From NCBI RefSeq assembly GCF_027270315.1, contig NZ_CP114413.1, positions 4,402,001 to 4,466,000 of the forward strand: 64,000 nt of DNA, given 5' to 3'. Shown here piece by piece: positions 9,206-16,899 of the stretch (positions are counted from its first letter, which is position 1; the number at the start of each line of letters is the position of its first letter). The position numbers and the translations under genes are program-made. This DNA comes from Streptomyces cinnabarinus (GTDB taxonomy: Bacteria; Actinomycetota; Actinomycetes; Streptomycetales; Streptomycetaceae). Below the pieces are notes generated by a model. The model searched no databases. It was not told where the DNA came from and worked only from the letters and a program-made list of their open reading frames with translations.

Positions 9206-11455
9206 CTACTCGTTCGTGAACTCCTCGACCACCGTCGCGCCCAGTTCGCGGACGATCAGGTCGTGGCCGGAGAGTGCCGATTCGTTGAGGTCCGGGTCGT
9301 CGTCCTCGGGGATGTCGTCCTCGGGGGCGACCGGGGTCGGAGCGGGAGGCGGGGACACGGGGGCGGGGGGCGCCGCTTGTGCGGGCGCGGCGGGTGCCGG
9401 GGCCGCGGGAGTGGGGCCGGGGGACGCCGGCTGGGGAGGTGCCGGTCGCGAGGGGGCGGTCGTAGCGCCGCCACCGCCGTAACCACCGCCACCGCCATAG
9501 CCGCCCTGCGGGGGTGCGGAGCCGCCGCCCGAGGGGTCGATGATCGCCTCGACCTTCCACTGGACGCTGAACTGCTCGGCGAGCGCCTGGCGCAGGACGT
9601 CCTCGCTGCCGCTGCTCGCGAAGTTGTCGCGGGCGCCGGCGTTGACGAAGCCGAGCTGGAGGGTCGTGCCGTCGAAGCCGGTCACCTGGGCGTTCTGGCT
9701 GAGCAGGATCCAGGTGAAGCGGCGGCGGTTCTTGACGGCCTCCAGGATGTTCGGCCAGAGCGTGCGGGGGTCGAGGCCGCCGACGGGGGCGGCGGCAGGG
9801 GTGGGGGCGGGCGGGGGCGCGGTCTGGGGCGCCGGTGCCGGGGCGCTCGGGGTGGGTGTGGGCGCGGGCTGGCTTCCGGTGCCCGCGGGGGTCGCGGTGG
9901 GCCAGCCGCCCGGACGGCGACCGCTGCCGGCGGTGGTGGCGGTGGGCCAGGCGCCGGGGGCGGCCGGGGCCGGGGTGGGCTCGGGGGCCGGAGCGGGGGC
10001 CGCTGCCGGGGCAGGGGGCTGCTGGGGCTGGGGCGCCTGGGGAGCAGGGGGCTGCTCGGCGACCGGGGCGGGGGGCTGGGGCGCCGCCGGTGCGTAGGGC
10101 TGGGGCTGCGGAGCCGGAGTCGCGGGGCCCGCCCCCCGTACCGCCGCACGGGCCGCCGCCGGGCCGCCGCCGGGTGGGACGGCGGCCGGAGCCGGGTGTG
10201 CCGACCCGTGGGCTTCCGGCACATGGGCTTCCGGCCTATGGGCTTCGGGCCCGGGGGCGTAGCCCATCGCGGGCGTGCCCGCGCCGCCCGAGAAGCTGAC
10301 GCCCCGCTCCAGCCGGTCCAGACGGGCCATGACGGAACGCTGGTCCCCGTAGGCGGCGGGGAGCAGCACGCGCGCGCAGATCAGTTCGAGCTGGAGCCGC
10401 GGGGAGGTGGCGCCCCGCATCTCGGTCAGGCCCTCGTTGACGAGGTCGGCGGCGCGGCTGAGCTCGGCGGCGCCGAAGGTGCCGGCCTGGGCCTGCATGC
10501 GCTCCAGGACGTCGGCCGGGGCGTCGAGCAGCCCCTTCTCGACGGCGTCCGGGACGGCGGCGAGGATCACGAGGTCGCGCAGCCGCTCCAGCAGATCGGC
10601 GACGAACCGGCGGGGGTCGTTGCCGCCCTCGATGATCCGGTCGACGACCTCGAAGGCGGCGGCGCCGTCACCGGTGGCGAAGGACTCCACGACGGAGTCG
10701 AGGAGGGAGCCGTCGGTGTAGCCGAGGAGGGAGGTGGCCATGGCATACGTCACACCGTCCTCCCGCGCACCGGCGAGGAGCTGGTCCATGACGGACATGG
10801 AGTCACGCACGGAACCGGCGCCCGCGCGGACGACGAGCGGGAGCACGCCGTCCTCGACGGGGATCTTCTCGCGTCCGCAGACCTCGGCGAGGTAGTCCCG
10901 CAGGGTGCCGGGCGGCACCAGCCGGAACGGGTAGTGGTGGGTCCGCGACCGGATGGTCCCGATGACCTTCTCGGGCTCGGTGGTGGCGAAGATGAACTTC
11001 AGATGCTCGGGCGGCTCCTCGACGACCTTGAGCAGCGCGTTGAAGCCCGCCGACGTGACCATGTGGGCCTCGTCGATGATGTAGATCTTGTAGCGGCTGC
11101 TCGCGGGTCCGAAGAATGCCTTCTCGCGCAGCTCACGGGCGTCGTCCACGCCACCGTGCGAGGCGGCGTCGATCTCGATGACGTCGATGGACCCGGGGCC
11201 GTTCCGGGCCAGGTCCTGGCACGACTGGCACTCGCCGCACGGGGTGGGCGTGGGACCTTGCTCACAGTTCAGACAGCGGGCGAGGATCCGAGCGCTGGTC
11301 GTCTTGCCGCAGCCACGCGGCCCGCTGAACAGGTACGCGTGATTGACCCGGTTGTTCCGCAGCGCCTGCTGCAACGGGTCGGTGACATGCTCCTGCCCGA
11401 TGACCTCGGCGAACGACTCCGGGCGATAGCGGCGGTACAGCGCGAGAGACGACAC
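9206..11455 (-). CDS. dnaX: DNA polymerase III subunits gamma and tau (clamp loader)
   Basis: A 749-residue protein. The N-terminal AAA+ domain has Walker A GPRGCGKT (residues 45-52), a four-Cys zinc site (CLNC then CGEC-SC) and Walker B YIIDEAHM. A long Pro/Ala/Gln-rich linker runs from about residue 400 to 570, then the tau-type C-terminal domain (LWPNILEAVKNRRRF) and an acidic tail. The start is the GTG of VSSLALYRRYRP; longer frames upstream lack similarity. No good Shine-Dalgarno precedes it, and a TATAAC element lies 9 nt upstream, so the mRNA may be leaderless. Confidence 0.95.
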   Translation of the reverse strand: MSSLALYRRYRPESFAEVIGQEHVTDPLQQALRNNRVNHAYLFSGPRGCGKTTSARILARCLNCEQGPTPTPCGECQSCQDLARNGPGSIDVIEIDAASHGGVDDARELREKAFFGPASSRYKIYIIDEAHMVTSAGFNALLKVVEEPPEHLKFIFATTEPEKVIGTIRSRTHHYPFRLVPPGTLRDYLAEVCGREKIPVEDGVLPLVVRAGAGSVRDSMSVMDQLLAGAREDGVTYAMATSLLGYTDGSLLDSVVESFATGDGAAAFEVVDRIIEGGNDPRRFVADLLERLRDLVILAAVPDAVEKGLLDAPADVLERMQAQAGTFGAAELSRAADLVNEGLTEMRGATSPRLQLELICARVLLPAAYGDQRSVMARLDRLERGVSFSGGAGTPAMGYAPGPEAHRPEAHVPEAHGSAHPAPAAVPPGGGPAAARAAVRGAGPATPAPQPQPYAPAAPQPPAPVAEQPPAPQAPQPQQPPAPAAAPAPAPEPTPAPAAPGAWPTATTAGSGRRPGGWPTATPAGTGSQPAPTPTPSAPAPAPQTAPPPAPTPAAAPVGGLDPRTLWPNILEAVKNRRRFTWILLSQNAQVTGFDGTTLQLGFVNAGARDNFASSGSEDVLRQALAEQFSVQWKVEAIIDPSGGGSAPPQGGYGGGGGYGGGGATTAPSRPAPPQPASPGPTPAAPAPAAPAQAAPPAPVSPPPAPTPVAPEDDIPEDDDPDLNESALSGHDLIVRELGATVVEEFTNE

Positions 11456-11521
11456 GCATACGAGGTTATAGGCGCCCACTGACAACCCGGCCCTCCGCGC
11501 GGGCTCCGCCCGGGAACGCAA

Positions 11522-11612
11522 GCGCCCCCCACGCACCCGCCAGAGCCAACCTACCCTTGCTGCCTTCCGGCCCTGGGGGAGTTCAGTCAGATAGCGCCGC
11601 GTGAGGGGCTGC
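11522..11612 (-). ncRNA. ffs: Signal recognition particle RNA, small bacterial type
   Basis: On the minus strand the conserved SRP apical loop GGAAGGCAGCAAGGG is flanked by AACTCCCCCAGGGCC and GTAGGTTGGCTCTGG. The ends close in a stem (GCCCCTCACGC / GCGTGGGGGGC). It lies between dnaX and tRNA-Ser, the usual position in actinobacteria. The ends are estimated from the pairing. Confidence 0.9.
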
Positions 11613-11685
11613 CCAAACAGTACCCGATGGCGGCGGGTGGGAACGAGTTCGCGAGCACTCCTCAACGTCTTGTATTGTTTGCCGC

Positions 11686-11773
11686 GGAGGATTCGCCTAG
11701 AGGCCTAGGGCGCACGCTTGGAAAGCGTGTTGGGGGCAACCCCTCACGAGTTCGAATCTCGTATCCTCCGCCA
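11686..11773 (+). tRNA. tRNA-Ser(GGA)
   Basis: A class II tRNA with acceptor GGAGGAT/ATCCTCC, anticodon loop TTGGAAA (anticodon GGA), a long variable arm, T-loop TTCGAAT and an encoded CCA. It is divergent from ffs/dnaX and followed by a very strong hairpin. Confidence 0.97.
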
Positions 11774-11792
11774 GTGCCTCACCGGGCACGTT

Positions 11793-11830
11793 GTCGAAGG
11801 GCCCCACTGTTCGCAGTGGGGCCCTTCGAC
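11793..11830 (+). terminator. Intrinsic terminator after tRNA-Ser(GGA)
   Basis: A 17-bp perfect stem (GTCGAAGGGCCCCACTG and its complement) with a TTCG tetraloop, followed by GTTTT. Confidence 0.92.
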
Positions 11831-12004
11831 GTTTTCCGGCTCGGTTCCTTCTCGGCTCCTTCCCGGGCACGGGACAACTTAAGGGTGAGCGCGGGATGCC
11901 ATCTCCTACATTAGCCCGCGTGCACAAGTATTGTCTTTGCAAGTAAGGCGTTGCGGGGGTACTCCCGCCCCCTCCCCACTCCCCACACCCGCAAAGGCAC
12001 TTCC

Positions 12005-13015
12005 ATGTCGCTCAAGGACATCCTTCCCGGCCGTCTCGGCTTCGGTACCGCCCCGCTCGGCAACATGTTCCGTGCGATCCCCGACGACGAGGCCCGGGCC
12101 ACCGTCGAGGCCGCCTGGGAGCACGGCATCCGCTTCTACGACACCGCCCCCTTCTACGGCGCGGGCCTGGCCGAGGAGCGGCTCGGGGAGGTGCTGGCCG
12201 GTAAGCCTCGCGACGAGTTCGTGCTGTCCACCAAGGTCGGGCGGGTCGTCCTCGACGAGCACGAGACGGACGTACCCGACTTCGGCGAGAAGGGCGGGCT
12301 GTTCGAGCACGGCAACCCGAACAGGATCCTCCACGAGTGGACCGCCGAGGCCACCGAGCGTTCCATCGAGGGCAGCCTCAGGCGGCTCGGCACCGATCGG
12401 CTCGACATCGTCTGGGTTCATGACATCGCCCAGGACTTCCACGGTGATCAGTGGCTGAGCAAGTTCGAGGAGGCCCGTACCGGAGCCTTCCGGGTGCTGT
12501 CGCGGCTGCGCGACGAAGGTGTCATCGGGGCCTGGGGCCTCGGCGTCAACAGGACCGAGCCCATCGAGCTCACCCTCGCCCTCGACGAGCCGCAGCCCGA
12601 CGGCTTCCTCCTCGCCGGCCGCTACACCCTCCTCGACCACGAGCACGCCCTCACCCGCCTGTTGCCCATGGCGCAGGAGCAGGGCGTCGACATGGTCGTC
12701 GGTGGCCCCTACAGCTCCGGCATCCTCGCCGGTGGCACCCACTTCGAGTACCAGCAGGCCCCCGCCGAGATCGTCGACCGCGTCGGCAGGCTGAAGGCGC
12801 TGGCCGACCGGCACGGCGTGAGCATCAAGGCGGCCGCCCTCCAGTTCTCCCTGGCCCACCCCGCCTCCGCCGCCGTCATCCCCGGCGCCACCCGCCCCAG
12901 CCGTATCGCCGAGGACACCGCCGCGCTGAACGAGACCGTCCCGGCCGCGTTCTGGGCCGACCTCCGCGCCGCGCGCCTGGTCAGCCCGGCCGCCCCGCTC
13001 CCCCACAACGCCTGA
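12005..13015 (+). CDS. Aldo/keto reductase
   Basis: A 336-residue NAD(P)-dependent oxidoreductase of the aldo/keto reductase superfamily. The N-terminal block LGFGTAPLGNMF and the catalytic-Tyr block IRFYDTAPFYGAGLAEERLG resemble L-fucose/galactose dehydrogenases and pyridoxal 4-dehydrogenase. The cofactor-binding end is PGATRPSRIAED. The ATG at 12005 follows AAAGG; an upstream in-frame ATG lacks support. The leader contains TTGCAAGTAAGG and related repeats, possibly an operator. A sugar dehydrogenase role is the best guess; the substrate is not determined. Confidence 0.85.
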   Translation: MSLKDILPGRLGFGTAPLGNMFRAIPDDEARATVEAAWEHGIRFYDTAPFYGAGLAEERLGEVLAGKPRDEFVLSTKVGRVVLDEHETDVPDFGEKGGLFEHGNPNRILHEWTAEATERSIEGSLRRLGTDRLDIVWVHDIAQDFHGDQWLSKFEEARTGAFRVLSRLRDEGVIGAWGLGVNRTEPIELTLALDEPQPDGFLLAGRYTLLDHEHALTRLLPMAQEQGVDMVVGGPYSSGILAGGTHFEYQQAPAEIVDRVGRLKALADRHGVSIKAAALQFSLAHPASAAVIPGATRPSRIAEDTAALNETVPAAFWADLRAARLVSPAAPLPHNA

Positions 13016-13033
13016 CAGCTTAAACGTCTTCCA

Positions 13034-13056
13034 GTTATACCCCTGGGGGGTATAAC
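13034..13056. promoter_or_regulatory. CsoR-like operator upstream of the DUF4396 gene
   Basis: A 10-bp perfect inverted repeat (GTTATACCCC / GGGGTATAAC, 3-nt spacer), 67 bp before the next start codon. It matches the TACCC-GGGTA form of Streptomyces CsoR operators (copper-sensing repressor). Binding is inferred only from this match and the copper genes alongside. Confidence 0.65.
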
Positions 13057-13123
13057 GTTCAGCGCGATGGGCCCGGGTACACAGGAACTCGGGTCGCGTT
13101 AACAGGGGAACGAGGACGTAGTC

Positions 13124-13645
13124 ATGGATCACAGCGCCCATCACACCGATCAGCACAGCGGTCAGCACGGGGACCACTCGCACCATGCCCACCACTCCGG
13201 TCACGCTCCGGGCGCCTCCTGGTCCATGGCCGTCAAGGCCACGCTGCACTGCCTCACCGGGTGCGCCATCGGTGAGATCCTCGGCATGGTGATCGGGACC
13301 GCGCTGGGGTGGGGGAACGTCCAGACCATGGTGCTGGCGATCACCCTGGCGTTCCTGTTCGGGTACTCGTTCACGCTGTTCGCCGTCCGGCGGGCCGGGC
13401 TAGACCTCAAGTCCGCCATCAAGGTCGCCCTCGCCGCCGACACCGTCTCCATCGCCGTGATGGAGCTCGTGGACAACGCGATCATCGCCCTGACGCCCGG
13501 GGCCATGGACGCCCACCTCGACGACGGGCTCTTCTGGTCGGCCCTGCTCGGCGGCTTCGCGGTCGCGTTCGTGATCACCACGCCGGTCAACAAGTGGATG
13601 ATCGGACGCGGCAAGGGTCACGCCGTCGTGCACGCCTACCACTGA
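13124..13645 (+). CDS. DUF4396 membrane protein with His-rich N-terminus
   Basis: A 173-residue membrane protein. The first 30 residues are very rich in histidine (HSAHHTDQHSGQHGDHSHHA), a likely metal-binding tail. About four transmembrane helices follow (residues 40-165), with the DUF4396 block LHCLTGCAIGEILGMVIG holding two Cys. RBS GGGGAACGAGG. The CsoR-like operator upstream and the convergent CopC-CopD gene downstream suggest copper handling. Copper binding or transport has not been shown for this family to my knowledge, so this is inference. Confidence 0.8.
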   Translation: MDHSAHHTDQHSGQHGDHSHHAHHSGHAPGASWSMAVKATLHCLTGCAIGEILGMVIGTALGWGNVQTMVLAITLAFLFGYSFTLFAVRRAGLDLKSAIKVALAADTVSIAVMELVDNAIIALTPGAMDAHLDDGLFWSALLGGFAVAFVITTPVNKWMIGRGKGHAVVHAYH

Positions 13646-13663
13646 GCCCGGTCCGCCGAAGTC

Positions 13664-15451
13664 TCAGCCGACCTCGATCCGCCGCTCCACGCTCACCTGG
13701 TCGATCTCCGACACCCGCACGGTGACCTTCATGGTCCAGGTGCCCGCGAGGGGCAGGTTGACGAAGCTGTTGCCCCAGTAGCCGCCCTGGTCGGTGAGGC
13801 CGGCGTCGAGCGGGCCCACGTCCTGGGCGGGGAGGGTGAAGGAGACCCGCAGTTCGGGCACGGTGGAGATGCCGCCGTCCGGACCGAACACCACGGCCTG
13901 GAGCGAGTTGTCGCCGACCCGGCCGGGGTCGAGGGTGAGTTCGACCTTGCCGGTGCCGCCGGGGGTGCCGACGTCGAAGGGGACCGAGACGGCGACGGTG
14001 CCGCCGACCGGCCGCGCGGCCTCGGCCCCGGTACTGGCCTCCGCCACGGCCCGGCCGGGCAGGGTCGCGGTGAGCACCGTGGTGATCACCAGCACGACCA
14101 CTCCGACGGCCACCTCGGCCAGCACGGAGCGGCGCAGGGCCCGGTGCTGTTCGCCCGAGGGCGCGGGCGAGGGCGGTGGATCCGGCAGGGGCGGGCCGCC
14201 GACCGGCTCCGGGACGCGTACGGCTGTCTCCGCCTCGACCGTCGCCAGCCGTGCCGTCCAGCTGCGGGACACCGCCGCGGCGCCGAGGAGAAGGGCCACC
14301 ACGACCAGCTTGAGGGTCAGGAGGCGGCCGTACGTCGTCTCCGTGAGCGCGTTCCAGGAGCCGAGGCCGCGCCAGGACTGGTAGACGCCGGTGACGACGA
14401 GGACGGTCACGGAGGCGAAGGCCAGGCGGGAGAAGCGGGTGACTGTCTCCGGGGTGGGGGTTGTACGGCGGAGGGTGAGGAGGAGGGCTGTCAGGCCGCC
14501 GAGCCAAATGGCTGTCGCCAGGAGGTGCGACGCGGAGGATGCCATGGCCAACGGCACCTGGATTCCGGCGGAGGCGTGGTCCGAGGCAGCCCAGGTGAAG
14601 GCCAGGGCTATTGCTGTGCCGAGCAGGGCCAGATGCTGGGTGCGGCGCCGTCGTGGCTGGTCGCGCAGTCCCCCGCGCCCCTTGGGTATGTTCCTCAGCC
14701 GCCAGTTCAGCAGTGCTGCCGCCAGCAACAGCAACGCCAGCCTCGCCAGCAGCGCCAGCCCCGGGCGGCCCGTCAGCGTCCGTGTCAGTGCCTCGGAGTC
14801 GAATGCCGCTCCCGGGCCCTCCCCCGTCTCGTACGGGCCCCGCAGCAACAGCAGCGCCAGCGTCGCACCCACCAGCGTCCACCAGCCGACGACCAGGGGC
14901 CGCCGGAGTGCCGACGGATCCGGGGGACGGCATAGGACGATGAACGTCCCCGTCCCGATCAGCAGCGCCGCCGCCAGGTACGCCAGATACCGCGCGATCT
15001 TGTGCAGGGCGGCCGTCGCCGGATCCTCCGTCGGCCCGGTGTCCACCGCGGCCGGGGCCGGGGACGGCTTGCCGACCGAGAAGGTGAAGGCGCCGGACAC
15101 CGGGTGGCTGTCCGCCGAGACCACGCGCCAGGCGACCGTGTAGGTGCCCTGGTCCAGGCCGCGGGGCAGGGTCACCCTCGCCGTGTTGTCCCCGTTCTCG
15201 TGCTCCGCCTCCCCGAGCCGCAGCCGCCTCCCGTCAGGGCCCAGAACGCGTACGGAGTCGTCGAGCAGGCCGACGGACTCGGTGAAGGTCAGGGTGAGCT
15301 GACGGGGGGCCGTGCGGAGGACGGATCCGTCGTCGGGGTCGGTGCCCCGGAGGGCGGCGTGTGCCGACGCCGTTCCCGCGCCGCCGAGGACGAGCAGGAC
15401 CAGCACGGCGCCCAGCAGCACCAGCCCTTGAACTCCGCGCCTTCGGACCAC
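13664..15451 (-). CDS. CopC-CopD copper resistance fusion protein
   Basis: A 595-residue protein. A signal peptide ends at ASA, so the mature protein starts with His (HAALRGTDPDDGS), the copper ligand of CopC; a second ligand region is SADSHPVSGAF. The CopC domain (about 31-130) is followed by about eight transmembrane helices of the CopD domain (150-440) and a C-terminal extracellular beta domain resembling YtkA/FixH (470-595). It probably takes copper into the cell or delivers it to cuproenzymes. The start is GTG after GGAGAG. A Streptomyces intergenic-type repeat is embedded in frame in a loop (see 14648-14684). Confidence 0.88.
   Translation of the reverse strand: MVRRRGVQGLVLLGAVLVLLVLGGAGTASAHAALRGTDPDDGSVLRTAPRQLTLTFTESVGLLDDSVRVLGPDGRRLRLGEAEHENGDNTARVTLPRGLDQGTYTVAWRVVSADSHPVSGAFTFSVGKPSPAPAAVDTGPTEDPATAALHKIARYLAYLAAALLIGTGTFIVLCRPPDPSALRRPLVVGWWTLVGATLALLLLRGPYETGEGPGAAFDSEALTRTLTGRPGLALLARLALLLLAAALLNWRLRNIPKGRGGLRDQPRRRRTQHLALLGTAIALAFTWAASDHASAGIQVPLAMASSASHLLATAIWLGGLTALLLTLRRTTPTPETVTRFSRLAFASVTVLVVTGVYQSWRGLGSWNALTETTYGRLLTLKLVVVALLLGAAAVSRSWTARLATVEAETAVRVPEPVGGPPLPDPPPSPAPSGEQHRALRRSVLAEVAVGVVVLVITTVLTATLPGRAVAEASTGAEAARPVGGTVAVSVPFDVGTPGGTGKVELTLDPGRVGDNSLQAVVFGPDGGISTVPELRVSFTLPAQDVGPLDAGLTDQGGYWGNSFVNLPLAGTWTMKVTVRVSEIDQVSVERRIEVG
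14648..14684 (+). repeat. Streptomyces dispersed repeat, copy inside copCD
   Basis: The repeat GTCGTGGCTGGTCGCGCAG followed by TCCCCCGCGCCCCT is nearly identical to copies at 35393-35430 (same strand) and 36243-36278 (inverted). Those are intergenic; this one is translated, giving the stretch PKGRGGLRDQPRRRRT between two CopD helices. Confidence 0.75.
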
Positions 15452-15515
15452 GTCGTCTCTCCGTCTTCCCCGGACTCAGCCACGTGGATACGTACGTACA
15501 CCACAGCCGCTCCGC

Positions 15516-15827
15516 TCACCAGGTCGGGCGGGCAGACGCTCCTCCGTCCACGACTAGATCGTGACCGGTGATCCATGCCGTCGGCGGCGACGCGAGGAAC
15601 ACGCACGCGTCCCCCACGTCCTCCGGGCGCCCGAGCCGCCCCACGGCCGTACGCCCTCCGGCCAGGCCTCCGCCAGTCCGTCCCGGTCGATCGGGCCGGG
15701 CGAGACCGTGTTGACGCGGATGCCGTCGCGGCTGTACTCCACGGCCGCCGCACGGGCGTGCATGACCTCCGCCGCCGGCTCCCGTTCCCAGGACGACCTG
15801 TCCTTCGAGCAGCTTCCGCGGGTTCAT
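15516..15827 (-). pseudogene. Short-chain dehydrogenase remnant (internal deletion plus frameshift)
   Basis: The reading frame begins MNPRKLLEGQVVLGTGAG, like an SDR N-terminus (usually VTGAG), then jumps straight to the post-catalytic SDR block AAAVEYSRDGIRVNTVSPGP. The middle, with most of the Rossmann fold and the Tyr-Lys active site, is gone. A frameshift after LAEAWPEG moves the typical SDR ending (LGRPEDVGDACVFLASP, then ITGHDLVVDGG) into another frame. It overlaps the cupin stop codon by 4 nt. It is not expected to be functional. Confidence 0.8.
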
Positions 15828-16303
15828 GGGCGGCACAGTCGCACGATCCGCTCCGCCTCGTGCGGATAGCGGGCGACGAGTCGCTCCGCGTCGCCGTGCT
15901 CGTAGTCCTCGTAGGTGAAGCCGGGCGCCATCGTGCAGCCGAAGAAGGTCCACGCGCCGCCCGTCACCACCCGCGCGCCCATCCAGGTGCCCGCGGGGAC
16001 GGTCAACTGCGGTTGCTGACCGTGCAGTATGTCCGGGCCCAGGGCGACCGTGCGGGAGCTGCCGTCGGGGGCGAGGAGCAGCATCTCCAGGGGATCGCCG
16101 AGGTAGAAGTGCCAGACCTCGTCGCCGGTCAGGCGGTGCAGCGCGGAGAAGTCGCCCGGCTCGGCGGTGAGCAGGGCGACTATGGCGGTGCCCGAGGGGC
16201 GTCCGTCGGCCCGCGCGGGGCCTTCCCAGGTACGGGCGAACAGGCCGCCCTCGCGCGGTATCGGCTCCAGGTTGTAGTGGGTGACTAAGTCCTCCGGGGT
16301 CAC
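15824..16303 (-). CDS. Cupin-fold protein (DUF985 family)
   Basis: A 159-residue beta-barrel protein of the YML079w/DUF985 cupin family: HYNLEPIPREGGLFART, then GDEVWHFYLGDPLEML and TYEDYEHGD. The GTG start overlaps the stop of the acetyltransferase (GTGA), so it is the third gene of the iron-box operon. Its role is unknown; sugar or small-molecule isomerase activity has been proposed for some relatives. Confidence 0.85.
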   Translation of the reverse strand: MTPEDLVTHYNLEPIPREGGLFARTWEGPARADGRPSGTAIVALLTAEPGDFSALHRLTGDEVWHFYLGDPLEMLLLAPDGSSRTVALGPDILHGQQPQLTVPAGTWMGARVVTGGAWTFFGCTMAPGFTYEDYEHGDAERLVARYPHEAERIVRLCRP

Positions 16304-16899
16304 CCTGGGAAGGCTACCTCCCGGCGGAGGAAGGCAAGTTGGGCCTTCTTCTCGGGCAGGTACACGTCCGGGATGTCTATCTCGGGGAGGGTGACGAGCG
16401 GGCCCTGTTCGAAGCCCTGGCGCAGGAAGCGGGCGACGGCCTTCTCGTTGGCCACGTCGGGGTCGACGACGACCCGCCGCCGGTCGAGGCCGATGAGGAC
16501 GTAGGAGGCGATCGCGCCGAGCAGCGCGGACGTCCAGCCGGGGCGGGCGCCCTCCGGGCCCGCGGGGGCGAGCAGGAGGTGGACGCCGATGTCGCCGGGC
16601 TCGACCTCGTAGCACTCGCTGACCCGGTCCGCCTCGGGCTCGTAGGTCTGGAGCAGCGCGGCCGGGACTCCGTCGCGCTGCACCAGGTAGGCGTGGTGGG
16701 TGTCGAGGGAGTCCAGGTGGGCGTAGATCTCGGCGACCTGGTCGCGGGTGAGGCCGTTCATGCCCCAGAAGGAGGCGCGTTCCTCGCTCGCCCAGGCGTG
16801 CACGACGTCGGCGTCGGCCTGCGGGTCGAGGCGCAGGACGCGCACGGTGCCGAAACCGTCGACCGGCTGCTCGTACTCCGGCTCGCGGGGCTCAGACAT
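16300..16899 (-). CDS. Siderophore-type GNAT N-acetyltransferase
   Basis: A 199-residue GNAT protein of the IucB/RhbD/AlcB group, which acylates hydroxylamine side chains of hydroxamate siderophores. It shows VRVLRLDPQADADVVHAW, the family block ASFWGMNGLT, and VVVDPDVANEKAVARFLRQGF as the acetyl-CoA site. The ATG overlaps the end of the acylase gene, and its stop overlaps the cupin start. The operon carries an iron box, so it should be expressed in iron starvation. No hydroxylase or synthetase gene is present, so it may serve a siderophore made elsewhere. Confidence 0.88.
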   Translation of the reverse strand: MSEPREPEYEQPVDGFGTVRVLRLDPQADADVVHAWASEERASFWGMNGLTRDQVAEIYAHLDSLDTHHAYLVQRDGVPAALLQTYEPEADRVSECYEVEPGDIGVHLLLAPAGPEGARPGWTSALLGAIASYVLIGLDRRRVVVDPDVANEKAVARFLRQGFEQGPLVTLPEIDIPDVYLPEKKAQLAFLRREVAFPG

